Shown: in pieces, positions 22,229-29,526 of the stretch
How the letters are laid out: every line of letters starts with the position of its first letter
Numbering within the stretch: the stretch's first letter is position 1
Assembly: GCA_017448825.1 (NCBI GenBank)
Contig: JAFSKR010000043.1
Coordinates: 1 to 64,000 of the forward strand
Reading direction: 5' to 3'
DNA: 64,000 nucleotides
From: Bacteroidaceae bacterium
GTDB lineage: Bacteria; Bacteroidota; Bacteroidia; Bacteroidales; Bacteroidaceae
The notes under the pieces: model-generated
Database searches by the model: none
What the model saw: only the letters and a program-made list of their open reading frames with translations
Told to the model about the DNA's origin: nothing
Program-made: the position numbers and the translations under genes

Positions 22229-25200
22229 CTATTTGTGGAACACTTTCTTGCCCTGATGTATGTAGATATGGTTGGGGAGGGGAGTGGTGGTCTTGCTTCC
22301 GTTGAGGTTGTAGTAGGTGTTGTTGGGGAATGGGGTGGTTAGGGTGGCTGGCAGGTCGTGGATGCTGACCACGTCCTCGATGTTGTCCGTATTGTCGAAG
22401 AAACCGATATAGTAGATGGTAGAGGTACCAGTGGAGGAGGTGAGTCCGAAGATGGTGGCACCTTGACAGATGGAGAAAGGGCTACCCGTGTTGTTGGCAT
22501 CGAGGTCAGACTTGGTCATATCCCAGATGAAGGCTGTGCCCTCTTTGAGTTTCTTCGTTTTTGTGGGTGCCACGCTGCTGCCGTGATTCACGCCATTGAG
22601 CCACCAGAGGTAGGCTGAGCCATTGGTGGTGCGGACATTCGAGGCAACGGCGACCAGATACTTCTGCTCAGCGTTCAGCAGATAATCGTCGATGTTCTCA
22701 TAGTTAAGAGACAGGCACAGGTTGTTGGTGCCTGTGCCTGCCTTAATCGTAATGGTGTTATCGTCGTTGTAGGTGAAGTGGCTTTGTGCCACACGTCCTT
22801 GGTCGCCTGTCTGCCAGTCGGTGGCATTCCACTGATAGGCGTGGTCTTTGTAGTCCTTCAGCAGTCGGAGGTAGTAGACTCCCGGACACATGGTGTTGGG
22901 CGAAGCAACTATCTTGAAAGTGAGCTTCTGCTTCACGTTGCCCTTGCTGTCCAGAAGGAGTTCGTCGGGGATGCGGTATTCCACATTGTAGAAGCCGTTT
23001 TCGTCAGCGCCTCTCACCTTTTGTTGTACGGTGATGTCGCCGATTTTCTGTCCGTCGATGTAGATGTTGGCTGTGCGTCCGTGGTCGGAGGTGATGAAGC
23101 GTAGCATCAGAGAGACATTGGTTTTGACACCCTCGGTGTTTTCGACGACGTATTGGATGTACTCATTAGCTTTAGCATCACGATAGGTCTCGCCGCGGTA
23201 GCTGCCGCTGGTGGAGCCGCTGGAGTACTTTGCCTCATGTCCTGCCTCGCTCTGCTGTTCGCCTGTGGCAACGAAGTCGAGGGTGCGTGCTGTGAGGGCA
23301 GCCTCTTCTGCATCCTTCTTGCCCATCTCCGAGTTAGCATACTCTTCCTCTGTACCTTGATAGAAATAGCAGGAGTAGCGTGAGTGGTGGATGGTGTAGA
23401 AAGGTTCGAGTGCCACGTCACCCTTGTTGGTGGAAGTCAGGGTGAACAGCAACTTGGAAATGTCGTTCTCCTTGATGTTCTGCAGCACCGTAGTGCGGTT
23501 GCCTATGAGCAACGGTGCTGATGAGAGCGGCTTGGTGTTGGCGCGGGCACCAGGGGAATGATCCATGCGTCCCTCGCCACCATATTCGTTCTGCAACTGT
23601 GCTTCCGTCTCGGTACGTGCAGCCAAGAGGATGGGGCCATACTTGAATGCGATGTAACTGCCGTAGTCAGGACATTCTTCATAGCGGAGCGACATGGGCA
23701 AATCCACTTCCACCACATCGCCCGCTTTCCACTTCTTCGTCTCACAGGTGTAGCTCGCTTTGCCGTCTGTGCTTGCCCATGCAGGTTTGCGGATGGCGAG
23801 AGTGAAGGTGCCCCCCTTCGTGATGGTCAGCTTCGTCTTCTGCTCGTAGGGGAAGTTTGTCTCCTGACGGATGCCAAACTTCTTGCTGTTCAGTTCGCTG
23901 GCGGTGAACAGATTCACATACAGTGTGTCGTTTCCCGTGCTGTGGGTGTAGATGAAGTGCCCATACTTACTGTGGTTCTCCATGCCTGTGCCCACACAGC
24001 ACCACATCCCCTGGTTCACCTGCGAGTAGATGCGGTAAGCCTGTGGGCGAAGAGTGGTGAAATACACGTAACCGCCTGTCTCGGGGTCTTGGGTGGACAT
24101 GATGTGGTTCCACATCGTTGCCTCATAGAAGTCGGCATATCGGGCATCGTGTGTGTCGTCGAAGAGGTCTTCGGTGAGTTTCAGCATATTGTTCGAGTTG
24201 CACGACTCGGGGCCTTCAAGGTTGTTGATGTAGCGGTCGCCACTCTGATGGTTCAGGAAGTGCTCGCTCACCGAGTTGCCGCCGATGCAGACAGTGCGGT
24301 TCTCTGCCACATCTTTCCAGAAGTTCAGCACAGACTTTCGGTAATCGGCCAGGGTCTTATCCTCCTGCCAAGCACGTTCGAAGCCGATGTACTTCGGCAC
24401 CTGCGTATTGGCGTGCTTACCGTCGAGGAAAGTGGCGTTGAAGGTCTTCATGCCGTCAATCATTTGGCGGTGGCTGTACTTCTTGGCACCCTCCAGATAC
24501 TTCTTGTCGCCAAAGATTTTGTAAGCATCTGCCAGCGTCTCGTTCATGCCGCCATGCTCCCAACCCAACACCTGTTGCATCTCCTCATCGCTCAGCTTGC
24601 TTACCACGTTCACGCTCCAGTCGGCAAGCCCCTGAAAGAGTTGCTTCGCCAGTTTGCTGCCTGTGTAGAGGTAAGCATCGCGAAGACCCGCCAGTACCTT
24701 GTGCTGACAATAGAAAGGAACCCAACCGCCATACTTGCGGAATTCGGTCAAGTCCTTGGCGTACAGTCCTGTCCAGATTTGGTTGATGGGCTGTCCGCCG
24801 ATAAAGCCCTTCATGCCCTTCGTGTCGTTCTGGTAGGCATCTTGGCAATCTTTCATGATGTCGAGGCAGTAGTTTAGGCGTTCCAGCATCTTTGCCTTCA
24901 TGTCGGCATCGTTGGTGGCAGCGTATGCAAGGGACAGGGCTGTGACATAGTGTCCGCCTACGTGCCCTTCGAGGCTCCAGTCGGAGAGTCCCCAGTTGCT
25001 GAACGAGGGGTGTTTCGTCTCCCACCCGTAGTACTTTGAACTCTTATCTTTCGAGAGTCCTGCCTGACGGATGAATGGGGTCATCAGTCGGTCGGCATCA
25101 TACTTCAAGAGCAGTTCATCGTTTGTCTCCATCATGGTCTTCATCGGGCCATTGAGGAGCGTCACCTCACTGAGGTCGAAATGCTGCGGATAGATTTCAC

Positions 25201-25270
25201 TTTGGGCGACGGCTTCTGTCGCCAACAAGAAGCTTGCGGCCCAAGCGATAGATAGTAATTTCTTATTCAT
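22229..25270 (-). CDS. Exported GH127-type beta-L-arabinofuranosidase-like enzyme
   Basis: 1013 residues. A signal peptide (about 1-22, ending AVAQ) precedes an (alpha/alpha)6-type DUF1680/GH127 catalytic domain (about 30-560) and C-terminal beta-sandwich modules. The GH127 zinc/cysteine site is intact: GPESC gives Glu355 and Cys357, and WCCVGTG gives Cys424 and Cys425, matching the E-x-C and C-C ligand set known from HypBA1, whose catalytic nucleophile is one of the paired cysteines. It probably removes terminal L-arabinofuranose, or a related sugar, from plant glycans in the periplasm. It is close to a GH2 gene but separated from it by the HepT/MntA pair. Its promoter is at 25301-25308. Confidence 0.88.
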   Translation of the reverse strand: MNKKLLSIAWAASFLLATEAVAQSEIYPQHFDLSEVTLLNGPMKTMMETNDELLLKYDADRLMTPFIRQAGLSKDKSSKYYGWETKHPSFSNWGLSDWSLEGHVGGHYVTALSLAYAATNDADMKAKMLERLNYCLDIMKDCQDAYQNDTKGMKGFIGGQPINQIWTGLYAKDLTEFRKYGGWVPFYCQHKVLAGLRDAYLYTGSKLAKQLFQGLADWSVNVVSKLSDEEMQQVLGWEHGGMNETLADAYKIFGDKKYLEGAKKYSHRQMIDGMKTFNATFLDGKHANTQVPKYIGFERAWQEDKTLADYRKSVLNFWKDVAENRTVCIGGNSVSEHFLNHQSGDRYINNLEGPESCNSNNMLKLTEDLFDDTHDARYADFYEATMWNHIMSTQDPETGGYVYFTTLRPQAYRIYSQVNQGMWCCVGTGMENHSKYGHFIYTHSTGNDTLYVNLFTASELNSKKFGIRQETNFPYEQKTKLTITKGGTFTLAIRKPAWASTDGKASYTCETKKWKAGDVVEVDLPMSLRYEECPDYGSYIAFKYGPILLAARTETEAQLQNEYGGEGRMDHSPGARANTKPLSSAPLLIGNRTTVLQNIKENDISKLLFTLTSTNKGDVALEPFYTIHHSRYSCYFYQGTEEEYANSEMGKKDAEEAALTARTLDFVATGEQQSEAGHEAKYSSGSTSGSYRGETYRDAKANEYIQYVVENTEGVKTNVSLMLRFITSDHGRTANIYIDGQKIGDITVQQKVRGADENGFYNVEYRIPDELLLDSKGNVKQKLTFKIVASPNTMCPGVYYLRLLKDYKDHAYQWNATDWQTGDQGRVAQSHFTYNDDNTITIKAGTGTNNLCLSLNYENIDDYLLNAEQKYLVAVASNVRTTNGSAYLWWLNGVNHGSSVAPTKTKKLKEGTAFIWDMTKSDLDANNTGSPFSICQGATIFGLTSSTGTSTIYYIGFFDNTDNIEDVVSIHDLPATLTTPFPNNTYYNLNGSKTTTPLPNHIYIHQGKKVFHK

Positions 25271-25300
25271 AATAGGTGATTGGGGTTATATATCCGTTTG

Positions 25301-25308
25301 CAAATATA
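25301..25308 (-). promoter_or_regulatory. -7 box for the GH127 gene
   Basis: TATATTTG on the minus strand, 30 nt before the start codon. Confidence 0.6.
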
Positions 25309-25351
25309 CATAAAAATCATGATTTATAAGCTGGTCTCCATAAAAAACATT

Positions 25352-25511
25352 GATTATCGGAACAAATTATCGTTAATTATTGGCTATTTTCGTTTATCTT
25401 ACGTCGTAGCGCATGAGGCTACTTCATAAAGATTTTTTTACTCCTTCACCGCCAAGGCGTTTTGGAAAAACGATAATTACCAATAATTGACGATAATTTG
25501 TTCTGATAATT
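25352..25511. repeat. 160-bp MITE-like inverted repeat
   Basis: The left end (25352 onward: GATTATCGGAACAAATTATC) and the right end read backwards from 25511 (AATTATCAGAACAAATTATC) match over about 46 bp with few mismatches. A roughly 65-nt unique core lies between them. There is no ORF inside. The layout is that of a small non-autonomous element or an unusually long hairpin. It lies between the GH127 promoter and the hepT 3' end. No clear target-site duplication is visible. Confidence 0.65.
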
Positions 25512-25514
25512 TTT

Positions 25515-25886
25515 TTATTTCCTCTCTTCCCATTCATCCCAATTTGTCTCTGCGAGGTATTGGGCAATTTGCATATGGAGTATAGGGAGTTCCTTTGTTA
25601 CAACATCCCATACGACAGTATTGTCAATTTGGAAGTATTCATGGACGATATAGTTGCGCATTCCCTTGACCATCCTCCATGGGGTTTCAGGATGGGTGGC
25701 TTGAAATTCCGACGTGAGCATGTTGGCGGCTTCACCCATCATTTCAATATTTTTCACGACGGCATAATACATCATGTCGTCGGCTAACAAGTCTTCGTAA
25801 GTTTTTCCTGTTGTATAGCGAACGACGCGATTGATGGCTGCAAGGATATGTTCCAAACGTTCTCGGTCTCTAAGTTGTTCTCTCAT
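25515..25886 (-). CDS. hepT: HepT-like HEPN ribonuclease toxin
   Basis: 123 residues of the HEPN/DUF86 family. The catalytic R-x4-H-x-Y motif is intact as RNYIVHEY (about 81-88). HepT toxins are RNases silenced when the partner MntA adds AMP to the motif tyrosine. Its start overlaps the 3' end of the nucleotidyltransferase gene by 17 bases, the usual antitoxin-first order. The conserved GEAANML block upstream of the motif also fits the family. Confidence 0.92.
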   Translation of the reverse strand: MREQLRDRERLEHILAAINRVVRYTTGKTYEDLLADDMMYYAVVKNIEMMGEAANMLTSEFQATHPETPWRMVKGMRNYIVHEYFQIDNTVVWDVVTKELPILHMQIAQYLAETNWDEWEERK

Positions 25887-26169
25887 AAATCAGTTGTCTA
25901 TCATGTTCAACACTTTTGCGGGCAAAAGGGGAAAGCGAAGGCTCTGTCACTAAATCCACGTTGCGGTGTAGCAATTCCTTCAGGTCTTCATACATGCCGA
26001 AGAACTTCAAACCGACGGGTTGCGAGTGGTCAAGCACGACGAGAATATCCACGTCGCTGTCAGGTCTTTCCTCTCCACGGGCGAAAGAACCAAAGAGCCA
26101 TGCCTTCAGGACTGGTTGGTTTTTGAAGTAGTTGGCAATCACTTTTTGTATTGTCTGTGTGGTCATCAT
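25870..26169 (-). CDS. mntA: MntA-like nucleotidyltransferase antitoxin
   Basis: 99 residues, a minimal nucleotidyltransferase. The motif GSFARGEERPDSDVDILVV (about 27-45) gives the GS...DxD catalytic site. MntA antitoxins AMPylate their HepT partner, which is encoded directly downstream with overlap. The protein begins MMTTQ; either Met may be used. A candidate promoter (TACCTTTG) lies about 190 nt upstream within the last codons of the GH2 gene. The region 26170-26358 shows no other feature. Confidence 0.9.
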   Translation of the reverse strand: MMTTQTIQKVIANYFKNQPVLKAWLFGSFARGEERPDSDVDILVVLDHSQPVGLKFFGMYEDLKELLHRNVDLVTEPSLSPFARKSVEHDRQLIYERTT

Positions 26170-26358
26170 CTGCTATTTTTTGTTGTCTTCGTTGAGAACG
26201 AACCTTTGAGAGGAGCTGTAAAAACAGCCTCGGCTTTCGGTCAGTCCAAAAGTTTTTGGCCACGAAGCAGCGGTATGAACGGATGGTGTTGTTCATTCGG
26301 CTGGATGTGCCGTGGAAAAGGTTCTATTTCATGGTTTTGGGGTGTTTTAACTTGAAAT

Positions 26359-28170
26359 CTACTGCAAAGGTACAATTTTTTTCTTTTCGTACCATTCTTT
26401 CAGCACATAAAATGCTTTCTTGCGCTTGCCTTGGTCGGAGAAGAGTCCCTTGCGGTTGAAGTAGTCTTGAATTTCGGGCAGGGGACGACGCGGGGAACGG
26501 AAGTCTTTGAGCACCCACGGACAGGTGCCTGAGAGACCGTCTATCTTGTCAAGCATATCGAGGTTCTCCTGATAGAGGCGTTTCTGGAACTCTTCTGTCC
26601 ATCGCTGTTCGGGGGTGCCGTTCAGCCCTGCCTTGGCACCACCGCCAAACTCGCTGATGATGACAGGCTTGTCGTAGGGAATCTCCCACTTCATCTTCTT
26701 GGCATCGTTCACGTCGCGATACCATCCGACGTACTGGTTGAAACTGATGACATCTACGTACCGGTTCATGTTGTCTTGCAGACGGTTCACGTAGTTGGAA
26801 GCCGAAAGCACCTCCATTGCCATACTGATGAGACGGGTCGGGTCTTGCTCTTTGGCCGAGGTGGCAAGGCGGCTCAGGAAGTTGTCGCGGGCATCGCTGT
26901 GAGGGGTCTCGTTGGCAATCGACCAGATGATGACTGCTGCACGGTTCTTGTCGCGGCTGATGAGGTCGGACAGTTGGCGGTGTGCGTTGTTGTAGGTGTC
27001 GGGGTTGCTCCACGAGATGGTCCAATAGACGGGAATCTCTGCCCACAGCAGCATGCCTTGACGTTCCGCCTCACGGATGGCGTGCTCGTTGTGGGGATAG
27101 TGTGCCAGCCGGAGGAAGTTGCAGTTCATCGACTTAGCCCATGCAATGAGTGTGTCGGCATCGGCGGCACAGTTGGCACGGCGGTTGGTGTAGGCAGTTT
27201 CTTCGTGCACGCACACACCACGCAGGAAGATGGGCTTTCCGTTCAACAACAGTTGCTTGCCTCGGGTCTCAATGGTGCGGAAGCCTATCTCGTCGTTCAT
27301 TGTTTCCGAGCCGTGTTGCAGTTGCACGGCATAGAGTTTTGGGGTCTCTGGTGACCAAAGCAGAGGCTTCACTTTAGAAATGGTGAGTGAGGCCTTTCCC
27401 TCAGCATCGGTGATGACCGTCTTCTTCACTTTCAGTTCGGGAATGGTCAGCGTCACCTTCTCGCCAGCCACCTTCTTGTTGAGCTGCACGGAGAAGTCGA
27501 TGCTGTTGTAGGTCTTGTCCGTGAGTTGCAGTTTGTAGTCTTCCATGTAGGTGTCCTCCACATTGACCAGCAGCACATCGCGGGTGATGCCGCCGTAGTT
27601 CCACCAGTCGAAGATGCGGGTGGGCACGTTGTCTGCATGGCGTTTGTTATCCACCTTCACCACCACAAAGTTCTCGCCCTCATGCAACACATCAGTCACG
27701 TCATAGCAGAACGGGGTAAAGCCACCCACGTGCTTGCCCATCTCCTTGCCGTTCACAAAGACAATCGCTTCGTAGTTCACGGCTCCGAAATAGAGTAGGG
27801 CACGCTTCCCCTCTTTCTTATGGTAGTCAAACAGGCGGCGGAACCACACCGTCCCTTCGTAGAAGAACAGTTTCTCGTCAGCCGTGTTCCAATCGCTCGG
27901 AATCTGCATGGACGGCGATTTGTCGAAGTCATACTCAATCAGGTCGCTCGGGCTTTTCGGCTTGGCGTTGACGAAGTAGCCCCACTTGATGGGGTTCATC
28001 CTGTAGTCGTAATACCCTTGCTCCTGCACATCGACAAAGTAGTTCCATGTGCCGTTCAGCGATTGAATATCTCTTGCATAGATGTTTTGAGGTGCTGGCA
28101 CCTCAGCCGCCACGCTGGGGCTGGCGACAACCATCAGCAATGTGACAAGGAAGTAAAGCTTTTTGTTCAT
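26359..28170 (-). CDS. Exported GH2 beta-glucuronidase-like enzyme
   Basis: 603 residues. A signal peptide (about 1-22) is followed by the GH2 sugar-binding, immunoglobulin-like and TIM-barrel domains. The acid/base glutamate is in SIANE (Glu421) and the nucleophile in ISEFGG (Glu507). The glucuronidase-specific N-x-K pair that binds the uronate carboxylate is present as NRKG (Asn572, Lys574), so a beta-glucuronidase is more likely than a galactosidase. It presumably acts in the periplasm on glucuronides or glucuronate-bearing glycans. No SusC/SusD genes are adjacent. Its last codons contain a leftward promoter-like TACCTTTG. Confidence 0.88.
   Translation of the reverse strand: MNKKLYFLVTLLMVVASPSVAAEVPAPQNIYARDIQSLNGTWNYFVDVQEQGYYDYRMNPIKWGYFVNAKPKSPSDLIEYDFDKSPSMQIPSDWNTADEKLFFYEGTVWFRRLFDYHKKEGKRALLYFGAVNYEAIVFVNGKEMGKHVGGFTPFCYDVTDVLHEGENFVVVKVDNKRHADNVPTRIFDWWNYGGITRDVLLVNVEDTYMEDYKLQLTDKTYNSIDFSVQLNKKVAGEKVTLTIPELKVKKTVITDAEGKASLTISKVKPLLWSPETPKLYAVQLQHGSETMNDEIGFRTIETRGKQLLLNGKPIFLRGVCVHEETAYTNRRANCAADADTLIAWAKSMNCNFLRLAHYPHNEHAIREAERQGMLLWAEIPVYWTISWSNPDTYNNAHRQLSDLISRDKNRAAVIIWSIANETPHSDARDNFLSRLATSAKEQDPTRLISMAMEVLSASNYVNRLQDNMNRYVDVISFNQYVGWYRDVNDAKKMKWEIPYDKPVIISEFGGGAKAGLNGTPEQRWTEEFQKRLYQENLDMLDKIDGLSGTCPWVLKDFRSPRRPLPEIQDYFNRKGLFSDQGKRKKAFYVLKEWYEKKKIVPLQ
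26365..26372 (-). promoter_or_regulatory. -7 box inside the GH2 3' end, candidate mntA-hepT promoter
   Basis: TACCTTTG on the minus strand overlaps the last GH2 codons (V-P-L-Q-stop). It is the only consensus -7 box between GH2 and mntA that I find; there is no clear TTTG -33 box. Confidence 0.45.
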
Positions 28171-28202
28171 AAGATAAGAATAGTAAGTCGGTTAATAATG
28201 TG

Positions 28203-28210
28203 CAAAGGTA
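28203..28210 (-). promoter_or_regulatory. -7 box for the GH2 gene
   Basis: TACCTTTG on the minus strand, 33 nt before the start. A second candidate, TATCTTTG, is at 28280-28287. Confidence 0.6.
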
Positions 28211-28326
28211 TGTATTTTTTTTCTACAATCCATCGTTATTCTATATTCTATCGGCAAGTTTTCACTTCATTTGCATCTACAAAGATACTGCTTTTTGCCG
28301 ATGCGGGCAAGTTTTTATGGAATAAA

Positions 28327-28358
28327 TTTGGTTTTTCGTTCATTTCATCCTACCTTTG
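28327..28358 (+). promoter_or_regulatory. Consensus promoter TTTG-N20-TACCTTTG for the ATP-grasp-like gene
   Basis: TTTG at 28327-28330 and TACCTTTG at 28351-28358 with a 20-base spacer. The expected start site falls on or next to the ATG at 28364, so the transcript may be leaderless. Confidence 0.8.
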
Positions 28359-28363
28359 TTCTC

Positions 28364-29422
28364 ATGAAACTCCCCAGCATCTTTAATTGTTCCAACGATA
28401 TGGCATTGGCTGCCCATGTGTGCCAGTATCAGCCTCCCAAGCGCATCCAGCAGATGGAGGCGGATTTGGCGTTGCTGGCACGGGTGTGGGAGGACACGCG
28501 GTTTGCCGGGCCGTGGGGATGGAGCTTGGCGACGAGACAGCGGTACAGGCAGATGGGGGTGGCTGTCGAGGCGTTGCCGTCGGATGACTGGCTGGAAGAG
28601 GTGAGAAGGCTTTCCTCAAGGGAATTTGCGTGTGGATATGTGAAAGGGTTGTTGGTGAAGCTCAATGACCCAAGACTCGTAGGGGAAGAGATGCGATGGG
28701 TTGACCGACAATGCTTCTCATGGGATGTGCTCGCAACCCCTGAACCGACGTGGGGCACATCGGTCAACCGACGTGGGGCACGTCGGTCAACCGACGTGGG
28801 GCACGTCGGTTTGGGGGTGGTGAGAGCACCTCATGCGAGGATATTCAAGTCCCCCTGGTCATCCTCTGGGCGTGGGGTGTTTGTGTCTGACGCGCTTGAC
28901 GAACATACGCAGAAACGTTTGCAGGGTTTTCTCTCTTCGCAGGGCGGCTTCGTGGTGGACAGGTTCTACGAGGATAAGGTGCTGGATTTTGCGATGGAGT
29001 TTTTCGTTCATGAAGACCATCAGGTGGAGTTCTTGGGTTATTCCGTGTTTGAGACAGGCGAACACGGAGCGTATGGCTATAATTACGTGGAGAGTCAGGA
29101 GGAGTTGTTGGAGCGTATTGAGGACGGGGATGAAGGGGTGAATGGGGTGGATAGGGGGCTTCTTGAACGTCTGCTTGCTTATCATCAGGAGCATCTCGGT
29201 CAAACTGCCTATCATGGTCCTGTGGGCATAGATATGCTGAAGACTTCCGGCAGCATCCACCCTTGCCTCGAAATCAATTTCCGCATGAACATGGGCATCC
29301 TCGCTCTGTTGCTGCACGAGCGGTATGGCGCTCATGCCACAGTGGCTCTCACTCCCGAACGGGAGCATGGTTTTCAGGCTCTGGTGGATGACGGACGACT
29401 GATGATTACGTTTCGTCCTTGA
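28364..29422 (+). CDS. ATP-grasp-like protein interrupted by an in-frame 69-bp repeat array
   Basis: 352 residues from MKLPSIFNCSND; the next Met is 12 codons on. The C-terminal half has ATP-grasp hallmarks: KSPWSSSGRGVF (phosphate-binding Lys and Gly-rich loop, about 165-176) and CLEINFRMNMG (Mg-binding Glu/Asn, about 311-321). The substrate is unknown; relatives join carboxylates to amines. Between the N-terminal region and the Lys loop, codons from 28744-28812 encode three 23-bp repeat units (PTWGTS... and TDVGHVG), which are foreign to the fold. The 69-nt insert keeps the frame, so the protein is probably still made. There is no operon partner. Confidence 0.75.
   Translation: MKLPSIFNCSNDMALAAHVCQYQPPKRIQQMEADLALLARVWEDTRFAGPWGWSLATRQRYRQMGVAVEALPSDDWLEEVRRLSSREFACGYVKGLLVKLNDPRLVGEEMRWVDRQCFSWDVLATPEPTWGTSVNRRGARRSTDVGHVGLGVVRAPHARIFKSPWSSSGRGVFVSDALDEHTQKRLQGFLSSQGGFVVDRFYEDKVLDFAMEFFVHEDHQVEFLGYSVFETGEHGAYGYNYVESQEELLERIEDGDEGVNGVDRGLLERLLAYHQEHLGQTAYHGPVGIDMLKTSGSIHPCLEINFRMNMGILALLLHERYGAHATVALTPEREHGFQALVDDGRLMITFRP
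28744..28812. repeat. Three tandem 23-bp dyad units (family A) inside a CDS
   Basis: Units at 28744-28766, 28767-28789 and 28790-28812 read ACCGACGTGGGGCACRTCGG plus TCA or TTT. Each is a palindrome with 8-bp arms around GGG. It is the same family as 12009-12077, again exactly three units of exactly 23 bp, and the last unit again ends CGGTTT. The total of 69 bp equals 23 codons. Confidence 0.9.
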
Positions 29423-29460
29423 AGAACGGGCTTCTGCACAATGGGGACGATGAGGGGAAT

Positions 29461-29502
29461 AAAAAAAAGCCCTCGCACGATCATCGCTGACGGCACGAGG
29501 GA
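29461..29502 (-). terminator. Intrinsic terminator of the beta-barrel gene
   Basis: On the minus strand CCCTCGTGCC... folds with ...GTGCGAGGG and is followed by eight T residues. It lies 25 nt after the stop codon of the outer membrane protein gene. Confidence 0.8.
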
Positions 29503-29526
29503 TGTGTACACTTGTTTAACTGATCT

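Noticed and set aside
23558-24877. 439-residue ORF antisense to the GH127 gene
   Set aside because: Shadow of the GH127 reading frame; no recognisable motifs.
28364-29422. Frameshifted or broken ATP-grasp-like gene
   Set aside because: The 69-bp insert is a multiple of three and both flanking parts are in the same frame, so the gene is intact although enlarged.
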